Assembly (NCBI GenBank): GCA_030843315.1
Contig: JAUUPT010000006.1
Span: forward strand, 1 to 64,000
DNA length: 64,000 nucleotides
Direction of reading: 5' to 3'
From: Bacteroidaceae bacterium
GTDB lineage: Bacteria; Bacteroidota; Bacteroidia; Bacteroidales; Bacteroidaceae
The notes below the pieces were generated by a model, which saw nothing but the letters and a program-made list of their open reading frames with translations, searched no databases and was not told where the DNA came from. This document shows positions 51,943 to 59,745 of this stretch, in pieces; the stretch's first letter is position 1; each line of letters begins with the position of its first letter. The translations under genes were made by a program, and so were the position numbers.

Positions 51943-53163
51943 ATGCAGAGGACTCAAGCAAAAATGGATTTACCGGACGCACATACGCAGGCTGTTTTGA
52001 ACCGCCTGGCGCGCAGCCCGTTCGGCTTTGCCCTATACCGGTTGCCGTGGGCGGACCGGTTTCACTTGGTGCTGCAAGCATCGGGCGAGGTGGAACAGTT
52101 GGCAAGCATACGCGAACTGAACGGCAAAGCGGGGTTTGTCATAGCGCCTTTCCGGCTGTCGGCAGCACATCCACTGGTGCTTATCCGCCCGGATGTGACG
52201 GCGGACGGATGGAAGGAGATAAGCGCAGCGCTGGATTCACTGGAGTTGGGAGACGAGGCGTCTATTCCCGATACATTCATTCCCGATACCGCCGATATCT
52301 CCATCCCCGATGATGTCGAGGCGCCCTCTGCCCCCTTCGTCTCCGAAGAAACGGAAAGAGCCCGTTATGCCGAAGCCTTCGAGCGTTTCATCGCCCCCTT
52401 GCGGAATGGACGCTTTCAAAAACTTGTCCTGTCGCGCTCCGCTGTGCTGCCCATAGACGATGATTTCTCTCCGCTTACCACCTTTGTGAAAGCCTGCAAC
52501 CGCTATCCGCGCATGATGATATACCTCTGCCACACCCCGGCATCGGGCACCTGGATAGGCAGCACCCCGGAGATTCTGCTCAGCGGACAAGGCACGGCCT
52601 GGAACACCGTAGCCTTGGCAGGCACCATGCCCATGCAAGGCGAAGTGATGCCCACCGACTGGAGCCGGAAGAACCTGGAAGAACAAGCCTACGTGGCAGA
52701 CTACATTCGCCGGATTCTGCAACGCTATGGCGAAGGGCTGACCGAGAACGGCCCTTACACTGCCCGTGCCGGGCAAGTGGTGCACCTGAAAACCGACTTC
52801 GGCTTCCGGTTGCCTTCCACCCACTGCCTGGGCGACTTGCTGCACGAACTTCACCCCACACCTGCCGTCTGCGGGCTGCCCAAGGAAGATGCCTTCCGGT
52901 TTATCCCCGATAACGAAGGCTACGAACGCAGCTACTATTCCGGCTTTGTGGGCTGGCTGAACCCCGGTGGCGAAACCCATCTCTACGTCAACCTGCGCTG
53001 CGCGGCGCTGGGCACGGCAACGCCCTACGCCGGCGCAGGCACGGCAACGCTCTATGCCGGCGGCGGCATCCTGGCTTCGTCCGACGCCGCCTCGGAGTGG
53101 GACGAGACCGCCGAGAAGATGAAAACCATGAGAAGCATCATCAGCCCGAGCGAACGGGCATAA
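51943..53163 (+). CDS. menF: Isochorismate synthase
   Basis: MenF converts chorismate to isochorismate, the entry to menaquinone synthesis. The 406-residue protein has the chorismate-binding enzyme fold, with KLVLSRSAV, IGSTPEILL, VALAGTMPM and the C-terminal GYERSYYSGFVGW and YVNLRCAAL blocks. Two local oddities are visible: a low-complexity insertion near residues 105-130 (IPDTFIPDTADISIPDDVE) and a 9-residue tandem duplication just before the conserved YAGGGI motif. It is the first gene of menF-menD-menB-menC-menE and is followed by menD after 18 bases. Confidence 0.9.
   Translation: MQRTQAKMDLPDAHTQAVLNRLARSPFGFALYRLPWADRFHLVLQASGEVEQLASIRELNGKAGFVIAPFRLSAAHPLVLIRPDVTADGWKEISAALDSLELGDEASIPDTFIPDTADISIPDDVEAPSAPFVSEETERARYAEAFERFIAPLRNGRFQKLVLSRSAVLPIDDDFSPLTTFVKACNRYPRMMIYLCHTPASGTWIGSTPEILLSGQGTAWNTVALAGTMPMQGEVMPTDWSRKNLEEQAYVADYIRRILQRYGEGLTENGPYTARAGQVVHLKTDFGFRLPSTHCLGDLLHELHPTPAVCGLPKEDAFRFIPDNEGYERSYYSGFVGWLNPGGETHLYVNLRCAALGTATPYAGAGTATLYAGGGILASSDAASEWDETAEKMKTMRSIISPSERA
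53011..53064. repeat. 27-bp tandem duplication in menF
   Basis: Two adjacent 27-bp copies (53011-53037 and 53038-53064) encode GTATPYAGA and GTATLYAGG. Chorismate-binding enzymes normally have a single copy of this segment. Confidence 0.8.
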
Positions 53164-53181
53164 CCATAAACGAAAGGAACT

Positions 53182-54876
53182 ATGTATTCAGACAAAAAGA
53201 GCATCCTTCAGTTGGCAGCACTGCTCCGGGCGCACGGTGTGCGCAAGATAGTGCTGTGTCCCGGCAGTCGCAACGCCGCCATTGTGCATACCCTCGCCAA
53301 TATGGACGACCTGACCTGCTATCCGGTGACCGACGAGCGCAGTGCCGGATTCTTTGCCATCGGACTGGCGCTGCAGGGCGGAAGCCCCGCCGCCGTGTGC
53401 TGCACTTCCGGCTCGGCACTGCTCAACCTGCACCCTGCCGTGGCCGAAGCCTACTACCAGCAAGTGCCCCTCATCGTCATCTCCGCCGACCGCCCCGCCG
53501 CCTGGATTGGTCAGATGGATGGGCAGACCCTGCCGCAACCCGGCGTGTTCGGCTCGTTGGTGAAACTCTCCGTCAACTTGCCCGAGGTGCATACCGAGGA
53601 AGACGAATGGCACTGCAACCGCCTGATAAACGAAGCTATCCTGGAAACCACCCATCACGGACGGGGCCCGGTGCACATCAACGTGCCCATCTCCGAACCC
53701 ATCTACCGCTTCACCGCCAAGGAACTGCCCCAGGTGCGCACCATCACCCGCTACCAGGGACTTAGCGTGTACGACCGCGACTACTCCGCCCTCATCGACC
53801 GCCTGAACGCCTACAACAAGCGTATGATGGTAGTGGGGCAGATGAATCTGATTTATCTCTTCGAGAAGAAGTACGTGAAGTCGCTCTACAAGCACTTCGC
53901 CTGGCTGACCGAGCACCTGGGCAACCAGACCGTCCCGGGGCTACCCATCAAGAACTTCGACGCTGCCATCTACTCCATGACCGCCCAGCGGCAGGACGAC
54001 ATGGCGCCCGAGCTGCTGATAACCTACGGCGGCCACCTCGTGTCCAAGCAACTGAAGAAGTATCTCCGTACCCATCCGCCCCGCGAGCACTGGCACGTGG
54101 CGGCCGACGGGCGGATAGCCGACCTCTACGGCTGCCTGACCACGGTGATAGAGATGGACCCCTTCGAGTTCCTGGAGAAGATCAGTTCGATGCTGGACAA
54201 CCGGCCGAACAACTACCCGCTGATGTGGGAGAACTATTGCCGCACCATTCCGATGCCGGAACTTTCTTACTCGGAGATCTCCGTTATCGGGAAGCTGATT
54301 CAGAGCCTGCCGGAGAATTGCGCGATACACCTTGCCAACAGCTCTACCGTGCGCTATGCACAGCTATTCGCCGTCTCGCCCAACGTAGAGGTGTGCTGCA
54401 ACCGGGGTGTGAACGGTATCGAAGGCTCGCTCTCCACGGCGATAGGCTACGCCGTGGCGTCGGAGAGGCTGAACTTCATCGTGATAGGCGACCTCAGCTT
54501 CTTCTATGATATGAATGCGCTTTGGAGTCAGACGCTCGGCGCCAATGTCCGCATCTTGTTGCTGAACAACGAAGGGGGCGAGATATTCCACACCCTGCCC
54601 GGCATGGACAAGTCGAGCCGCTCGCGCCGGTTCATCACTGCCGAACACCGCACTACCGCCCGCGGTTGGGCGGAGGAGCGCGGCTTCCGCTATCTGCAAG
54701 CCACGGACGAGGCCTCGGCAGCAGAGGCAATGGCAGAGTTCACCGCCCCCGCCCCGCAGCCGCAGCCGCAGCCGATGCTGCTGGAAGTGTTCACCGACAA
54801 GGAGCAGGACACCACCCTGCTGAGGGAGTACTTCCACGGACTGAAAGAGAAGAATACTAAAACTAAAGAACAATAA
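53182..54876 (+). CDS. menD: 2-succinyl-5-enolpyruvyl-6-hydroxy-3-cyclohexene-1-carboxylate synthase
   Basis: MenD is a thiamine-diphosphate enzyme that adds 2-oxoglutarate-derived succinyl semialdehyde to isochorismate (SEPHCHC synthase). The 564-residue protein has the N-terminal [15 protein letters not shown] and [14 protein letters not shown] motifs that are diagnostic of MenD. Its C-terminal cofactor region includes [16 protein letters not shown], the diphosphate motif [13 protein letters not shown] and [10 protein letters not shown]. The alanine/proline/glutamine-rich stretch near residues 525-535 is encoded by a short CAGCCG repeat. The next gene, menB, starts after only three bases. 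Confidence 0.93.
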   Translation: MYSDKKSILQLAALLRAHGVRKIVLCPGSRNAAIVHTLANMDDLTCYPVTDERSAGFFAIGLALQGGSPAAVCCTSGSALLNLHPAVAEAYYQQVPLIVISADRPAAWIGQMDGQTLPQPGVFGSLVKLSVNLPEVHTEEDEWHCNRLINEAILETTHHGRGPVHINVPISEPIYRFTAKELPQVRTITRYQGLSVYDRDYSALIDRLNAYNKRMMVVGQMNLIYLFEKKYVKSLYKHFAWLTEHLGNQTVPGLPIKNFDAAIYSMTAQRQDDMAPELLITYGGHLVSKQLKKYLRTHPPREHWHVAADGRIADLYGCLTTVIEMDPFEFLEKISSMLDNRPNNYPLMWENYCRTIPMPELSYSEISVIGKLIQSLPENCAIHLANSSTVRYAQLFAVSPNVEVCCNRGVNGIEGSLSTAIGYAVASERLNFIVIGDLSFFYDMNALWSQTLGANVRILLLNNEGGEIFHTLPGMDKSSRSRRFITAEHRTTARGWAEERGFRYLQATDEASAAEAMAEFTAPAPQPQPQPMLLEVFTDKEQDTTLLREYFHGLKEKNTKTKEQ

Positions 54877-54879
54877 CAG

Positions 54880-55701
54880 ATGGAAACAAGAGAATGGACC
54901 AAAATCAAAGAGTATGAAGACATCCTGTTCGACTTCTACAACGGGATAGCCAGGATAACCATCAACCGCCCGCGCTACCGCAACGCCTTTACTCCTACCA
55001 CGACTTCGGAGATAAGCGATGCCCTCTACTACTGCCGCGAGTGCCGGGACATCGACGTGGTGGTGCTGACCGGTGCCGGCGACAAGGCGTTTTGCAGCGG
55101 CGGCGATATGCACGTCAAAGGTCACGGCGGCTACGTCGGTACCGACGGCGTCCCCCGTTTGAACGTGCTCGATGTGCAGAAGCAAATCCGCTCCTTGCCG
55201 AAGCCCGTCATCGCTATGGTGAACGGCTATGCCATCGGCGGCGGCCACGTGCTACACGTAGTTTGCGACTTGACGATAGCTTCCGAGAACGCCATCTTCG
55301 GGCAGACCGGGCCGAAAGTGGGCAGCTTCGACGCCGGTTTCGGCTCATCGTACCTCGCCCGTATCGTGGGTCAGAAGAAAGCTCGTGAGATATGGTTCCT
55401 CTGCCGCCAGTACTCCGCACAAGAGGCGTTGGACATGGGATTGGTCAATACCGTCGTTCCCCTGGAACGTCTGGAAGATGAAACCGTGGCATGGGCGGAG
55501 AAGATGATGGAACACAGTCCCCTTGCCCTGCGCATGATAAAAGCCGGGCTGAATGCCGAGCTCGACGGACAAGCCGGTATCCAGGAACTGGCAGGCGATG
55601 CCACCATGCTCTACTACATGACCGATGAGGCGCAGGAAGGCGGAAAGGCATTCCTGGAGAAGCGCAAGCCCCGGTTCAAGGATTATCCCAAGTTTCCGTA
55701 A
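54880..55701 (+). CDS. menB: 1,4-dihydroxy-2-naphthoyl-CoA synthase
   Basis: MenB closes the second aromatic ring from o-succinylbenzoyl-CoA in menaquinone synthesis. It is a crotonase-family enzyme of 273 residues. The oxyanion-hole region [12 protein letters not shown] and the motif [16 protein letters not shown] are clear, as are [21 protein letters not shown] and the conserved [19 protein letters not shown] tail that marks MenB. It lies between menD and menC. Only three bases separate it from menD. Confidence 0.94.
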   Translation: METREWTKIKEYEDILFDFYNGIARITINRPRYRNAFTPTTTSEISDALYYCRECRDIDVVVLTGAGDKAFCSGGDMHVKGHGGYVGTDGVPRLNVLDVQKQIRSLPKPVIAMVNGYAIGGGHVLHVVCDLTIASENAIFGQTGPKVGSFDAGFGSSYLARIVGQKKAREIWFLCRQYSAQEALDMGLVNTVVPLERLEDETVAWAEKMMEHSPLALRMIKAGLNAELDGQAGIQELAGDATMLYYMTDEAQEGGKAFLEKRKPRFKDYPKFP

Positions 55702-55736
55702 TAAAGGACTGAGGGACTAAACTTTTACTTAAACAT

Positions 55737-56795
55737 ATGAAGTATCAAACCCGCATCATAAAGAAGCAGTTGCACTTTAAGCAACCTGCCGGCACGTCGC
55801 GAGGCACATACACCACCCGCAACGTGTGGTACATCCTCCTTACCGAATCGGATGGCCACCGCTACGGCGTGGGCGAGTGCGCCCCGCTTCCCGCTTTGAG
55901 TTGCGACGACCTCCCCGATTATGACGAGGTACTTGCCGCCGCCTGCTGCCGTTTTGAGCAAACTGGTGAGATAGACCGCCACGCCCTGCTCCCTTATCCC
56001 TCCATCCTCTTCGGATTGGAAACTGCTTTGCTCCATCTTCAAGCCGGCAGCCTGCAATTCTGGCCTACGCCCTTCAGTCAGGGAAAAGCGGGCATCCCCA
56101 TCAACGGCCTCATTTGGATGGGCAACTTCGACGAAATGTATCGCCGTATTGAAGAGAAGATGCAGAACGGTTTCCGTTGCATCAAGCTCAAGATCGGTGC
56201 CATCGACTTTGAACGCGAACTGGAACTGCTTGCACATATCCGCCGGCACTTCACTCCCCGGCAGATAGAACTGCGTGTAGATGCCAACGGTGCTTTCACT
56301 CCTGCCGATGCGTCTGCCAAGTTGCAACGCCTCTCCGAGTTTCATCTTCACTCCATCGAGCAACCCATCCGTGCCGGGCAGTGGAAGGAAATGGCGGCAC
56401 TTTGCGCCTCCACCCCTTTCCCCATCGCCCTGGACGAAGAACTGATAGGCATCAACGAGCGCGCCCGGAAGATAGAACTGCTGGAAACCATCCGCCCCCA
56501 ATATATTATCCTGAAACCCTCCCTGCACGGCGGTATCAGCGGCTCGGAAGAGTGGATGGAACTGGCGGCGGAACGGGGTATCGGCTCTTGGGTTACTTCG
56601 GCGCTTGAGTCGAATGTCGGACTGAATGCCATTGCGCAATGGTGCGGTACGCTGTCGCCTGTGCTGCCTCAGGGCCTGGGCACCGGTCTGCTTTTTACCG
56701 ATAACATCGACTACCCGCTGTACATCGAAGGCGATTGCCTCCGCTTCCATCCCGAAGAACCCGAACCCGAACTCCTAAACTGGCTGCAAGCATGA
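55737..56795 (+). CDS. menC: o-Succinylbenzoate synthase
   Basis: MenC dehydrates SHCHC to o-succinylbenzoate. The 352-residue protein is an enolase-superfamily enzyme. The catalytic KxK is CIKLKIG (Lys150, Lys152), and metal-binding acids lie in RVDANGAF, SIEQPI and ALDEEL. The C-terminal lysine region LKPSLHGGISG is also recognisable. Its stop codon overlaps the start of menE (ATGA at 56792-56795), so the two genes are translationally coupled. Confidence 0.92.
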   Translation: MKYQTRIIKKQLHFKQPAGTSRGTYTTRNVWYILLTESDGHRYGVGECAPLPALSCDDLPDYDEVLAAACCRFEQTGEIDRHALLPYPSILFGLETALLHLQAGSLQFWPTPFSQGKAGIPINGLIWMGNFDEMYRRIEEKMQNGFRCIKLKIGAIDFERELELLAHIRRHFTPRQIELRVDANGAFTPADASAKLQRLSEFHLHSIEQPIRAGQWKEMAALCASTPFPIALDEELIGINERARKIELLETIRPQYIILKPSLHGGISGSEEWMELAAERGIGSWVTSALESNVGLNAIAQWCGTLSPVLPQGLGTGLLFTDNIDYPLYIEGDCLRFHPEEPEPELLNWLQA

Positions 56796-57817
56796 CGACT
56801 CCCGAGTTGATGGACGAACAAACCCGCGCGGAACTTGCAGCCTTCCTCGCCGAATGGGGGGACTCTGCAAGTACGGTCCTGGTGCATACCTCCGGCTCCA
56901 CCGGCACGCCCAAAGAACTGCGGGTAGAGAAAGAGCGCATGAAGGAAAGCGCCCGCCTCACCTGCTCGTTCCTCCGTCTGAAGCGGGGAGATTCAGCCTT
57001 GCTGTGCATGCCGTTGAAGTACATTGCCGGAAAGATGGTGGTAGTGCGAAGCCTGGTTGCCGGCCTCCGCCTGCTGTCGGTCACTCCTTCGGGGCATCCC
57101 TTGAAGGGGCTGGCAGAAGCACCGGTATTTGCCGCCATGATTCCGATGCAGGTCTACAACTCCCTGCTCGTGCCCGAAGAGAAAGTCGTGCTCCGGCAGA
57201 TAAAGCATCTGATTATCGGCGGGGGAGCTATCGACACCCAACTTGCCCGGGAACTGAAGGACTTTCCGAATGCCGTATGGTCTACTTACGGCATGACGGA
57301 AACACTGTCGCACATCGCCTTGCGCCGGCTCAACGGCCCGGATGCCTCCGACTGGTACACCCCTTTTGAGGGCGTGCGCATCCGCCTCAGCCAAGAAAGT
57401 ACGCTCATCATCCACGCTCCCAAAGTGTGCGAGGAAGAACTAACCACCAACGACATTGCTGAAATAAACGCCCACGGGCAATTCCGTATCTTAGGCCGGA
57501 AGGACAATACCATCAACAGCGGCGGCGTGAAGATACAGATAGAGCAGGTCGAAGCCCTCTTGACGGATCATCTGCCCCGTCCTTTCCTCATCACCTCCGC
57601 CCCCGACGAGAAGTTTGGCGAGGTCGTTGTCCTGCTGGTCGAAGGCGAGCCGTCGGAGGACATCGAACCCATCTGCAAGCAAGTCCTTCCCCCTTACTGG
57701 CGTCCCAAACGCATCCTCTCCGTGTCGCGCCTGCCATTGACCGGCACCGGAAAACCTGACAGGGCAACAGCAAAAGCTATGGCAATGCAAGGTTTCACCA
57801 CAGATTACACAGATTGA
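56792..57817 (+). CDS. menE: o-Succinylbenzoate-CoA ligase (AMP-binding)
   Basis: MenE activates o-succinylbenzoate with CoA and ATP. The 341-residue protein has the AMP-binding motif TSGSTGTPK (33-41), YGMTETLSHIAL, and a C-terminal domain with LGRKDNTINSGGVKI and the catalytic lysine in LTGTGKPDR. It is short for the family but complete in these parts. I chose ATG 56792, four bases into the overlap with menC. Its last seven residues (FTTDYTD) and stop codon are encoded by the left arm of a repeat hairpin (57794-57874), so the natural C-terminus has been replaced. Confidence 0.92.
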   Translation: MTTPELMDEQTRAELAAFLAEWGDSASTVLVHTSGSTGTPKELRVEKERMKESARLTCSFLRLKRGDSALLCMPLKYIAGKMVVVRSLVAGLRLLSVTPSGHPLKGLAEAPVFAAMIPMQVYNSLLVPEEKVVLRQIKHLIIGGGAIDTQLARELKDFPNAVWSTYGMTETLSHIALRRLNGPDASDWYTPFEGVRIRLSQESTLIIHAPKVCEEELTTNDIAEINAHGQFRILGRKDNTINSGGVKIQIEQVEALLTDHLPRPFLITSAPDEKFGEVVVLLVEGEPSEDIEPICKQVLPPYWRPKRILSVSRLPLTGTGKPDRATAKAMAMQGFTTDYTD

Positions 57818-57874
57818 CACAGATTGGAGAGAAAGATTAAATAATCTGTGTCAATCTGTGTAATCTGTGGTGAA
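57794..57874. repeat. Gene-free CACAGATTA palindrome overlapping the end of menE
   Basis: Left arm 57794-57825 and right arm 57843-57874 are perfect 32-bp inverted repeats, with a 17-base spacer. Each arm is made of CACAGATTA-type units. The sequence matches the 34-bp inverted repeats that bound the GxxExxY gene at 59298-59738, except for a G in place of A at one position. Confidence 0.9.
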
Positions 57875-57892
57875 CTCTGTGGTGAAAAATCG

Positions 57893-57900
57893 TACCTTTG
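57893..57900 (+). promoter_or_regulatory. -7 box (TACCTTTG) of radA
   Basis: TACCTTTG fits TAnnTTTG and lies 27 bases before the radA start. The repeat palindrome ends 19 bases upstream, so the -33 region of this promoter falls in or next to the repeat. Confidence 0.55.
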
Positions 57901-57927
57901 TCCATCATTATAGCATCTCCCCTGATT

Positions 57928-59295
57928 ATGGCAAAAGAAAAGACCGTTTATGTATGCAGCAACTGCGGGCAAGACTCCCCCAAATGGGTAGGCAAGTGCC
58001 CCGCCTGCGGAGAGTGGAATACCTACGTGGAAGAAATCGTGCGGAAAGAAATCGTGAACAAGCGCCCGGTATCGGGTATCGAGACTGCCAAAGCCAAGCC
58101 CATCACCCTGGGCGAAATCATAGCCGATGACGAACCGCGCATCGACCTCCACGACGCCGAGCTGAACCGTGTGCTGGGCGGCGGACTGGTGCAAGGCTCC
58201 CTCGTCCTGATAGGCGGCGAACCGGGTATCGGCAAATCTACCTTAGTCCTGCAAACCGTGCTCCGCATCCCCGAAAAGCGCATCCTCTATATCTCCGGTG
58301 AAGAGAGCACCCGCCAGCTGAAACTGCGTGCCGACCGCCTGACAACTACTTCCAGCGACTGCCTCATCGTCTGCGAAACGTCCCTGGAACAGATTTATGT
58401 ACACATCAAGAATACCCGCCCGGACATAGTCATCATCGACTCCATACAAACCATCTCCACCGAAACCCTCGAATCCTCTCCCGGCAGCATCGCCCAGGTG
58501 CGCGAATGTTCCGCCTCCATCCTGCGCTTTGCCAAGGAGACGCATACGGCGGTGATACTTATCGGGCATATCAATAAGGAAGGGAGCATCGCCGGCCCCA
58601 AGGTGCTGGAGCATATCGTGGATACGGTACTTCAGTTCGAAGGCGACCAGCATTATATGTACCGCATCCTCCGCAGCATCAAGAACCGGTTCGGCAGTAC
58701 GGCAGAGTTGGGCATCTACGAAATGCGGCAGGACGGTTTGCGGCAGGTGGATAATCCTTCGGAACTGCTGTTGAGCCAAGACCACGAAGGTATGAGCGGC
58801 ATAGCCATCGCCTCTGCCATCGAGGGCATCCGCCCTTTCCTCATCGAAACGCAGGCGCTGGTCAGCAGTGCCGTGTATGGCAATCCTCAACGCTCCGCCA
58901 CCGGCTTTGACATCCGACGGATGAATATGTTGCTTGCCGTGCTCGAAAAGCGCGTCGGCTTCAAGCTCGCACAGAAGGATGTATTCCTCAACATAGCCGG
59001 GGGGCTGAAGGTGAACGACCCTGCCATCGACTTGTCCGTCATCAGTTCCATCCTGTCCAGCAACATGGACACGGCGATAGAACCGGAAGTGTGCATGGCG
59101 GGAGAAATCGGTTTGTCGGGAGAAATCCGCCCGGTGAACCGCATAGAACAACGTATCGGGGAGGCGGAGAAGCTGGGCTTCAAGCGGTTCATTCTGCCAA
59201 AGTACAATATGCAGGGACTGAATACGAAGAAGATAAAGATAGAATTGATACCGGTGCGGAAGGTGGAAGAGGCGTTCCGTACCTTGTTCGGATAG
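57928..59295 (+). CDS. radA: DNA repair protein RadA
   Basis: RadA is a RecA-like ATPase that helps process recombination intermediates. The 455-residue protein has an N-terminal zinc finger (VCSNCG and CPACGEW), Walker A GGEPGIGKS (96-104), the RadA-specific KNRFG motif (252-256) and a C-terminal Lon-protease-like domain. I chose ATG 57928 (MAKEKTVYVCSNCG). The earlier in-frame start at 57898 lies inside the -7 box. The gene is flanked on both sides by CACAGATTA repeats. Confidence 0.95.
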   Translation: MAKEKTVYVCSNCGQDSPKWVGKCPACGEWNTYVEEIVRKEIVNKRPVSGIETAKAKPITLGEIIADDEPRIDLHDAELNRVLGGGLVQGSLVLIGGEPGIGKSTLVLQTVLRIPEKRILYISGEESTRQLKLRADRLTTTSSDCLIVCETSLEQIYVHIKNTRPDIVIIDSIQTISTETLESSPGSIAQVRECSASILRFAKETHTAVILIGHINKEGSIAGPKVLEHIVDTVLQFEGDQHYMYRILRSIKNRFGSTAELGIYEMRQDGLRQVDNPSELLLSQDHEGMSGIAIASAIEGIRPFLIETQALVSSAVYGNPQRSATGFDIRRMNMLLAVLEKRVGFKLAQKDVFLNIAGGLKVNDPAIDLSVISSILSSNMDTAIEPEVCMAGEIGLSGEIRPVNRIEQRIGEAEKLGFKRFILPKYNMQGLNTKKIKIELIPVRKVEEAFRTLFG

Positions 59296-59297
59296 AC

Positions 59298-59738
59298 TCA
59301 CCACAGATTACACAGATTAACACAGATTTTAAATGGAAGATATTAATGAATTGTCTTATAAGATAATAGGATGTGCTTATGAAGTTCATAAAATTTTAGG
59401 CCCTGGATTGTTAGAAAGTACTTATGAGGCATGTCTATGCTACGAGTTTGAAAAGCAAAATATAAAATTTGAAAAGCAGAAAGAGTTGGTTATTAACTAT
59501 AAAGGAATTGATTTGAACAATGGTTATAGAATAGATATTTTGGTAGAAAATACAATTGTAATTGAGCTAAAATCAGTAGAGGCACTTATGCCTGTACATA
59601 CGGCTCAAATAATGACATATCTTAAACTGTCTAATCGACATTTAGGTCTACTTATTAATTTTAATGTTACTAACTTACAACACGGAATCCGCAGATATAT
59701 TATCTAAAATCTGTGTTAATCTGTGTAATCTGTGGTGA
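59298..59738. mobile_element. Candidate small mobile element: GxxExxY gene between perfect 34-bp inverted repeats
   Basis: The sequence 59298-59331 is the exact reverse complement of 59705-59738 (34 of 34). Each arm consists of three CACAGATT(A) units. Between the arms there is only one open reading frame. Its start codon lies one base inside the left arm, and its TAA stop codon is the inner end of the right arm. The interior is visibly AT-rich compared with radA and the FAD dehydrogenase on either side. I see no target-site duplication next to the arms and no transposase motif. The same repeat occurs without a gene 1.4 kb upstream. Mobility is an inference from architecture. Confidence 0.6.
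59333..59707 (+). CDS. GxxExxY protein (PD-(D/E)XK nuclease-like)
   Basis: This 124-residue protein carries the family signature GLLESTY (Gly25, Glu28, Tyr31) and a PD-(D/E)XK-like core with Asp68 (GYRIDILVE), Glu78 and Lys80 (VIELKSVEAL). GxxExxY proteins are widespread small proteins of unknown function, and the nuclease fold is a prediction. Codon use is clearly AT-rich and differs from the neighbours. No -7 box is seen: the gene begins one base after the left inverted repeat, 37 bases after the radA stop, so it may be expressed by read-through. Its stop codon is shared with the right repeat. Confidence 0.88.
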   Translation: MEDINELSYKIIGCAYEVHKILGPGLLESTYEACLCYEFEKQNIKFEKQKELVINYKGIDLNNGYRIDILVENTIVIELKSVEALMPVHTAQIMTYLKLSNRHLGLLINFNVTNLQHGIRRYII

Positions 59739-59745
59739 AAAAATT

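Noticed and set aside
59713..59745. Start of the FAD dehydrogenase within the repeat (peptide MLICVICGEKI)
   Set aside because: This peptide is simply the translation of the CACAGATTA repeat arm. The first start outside the repeat, ATG 59746, gives the expected N-terminus for the family.
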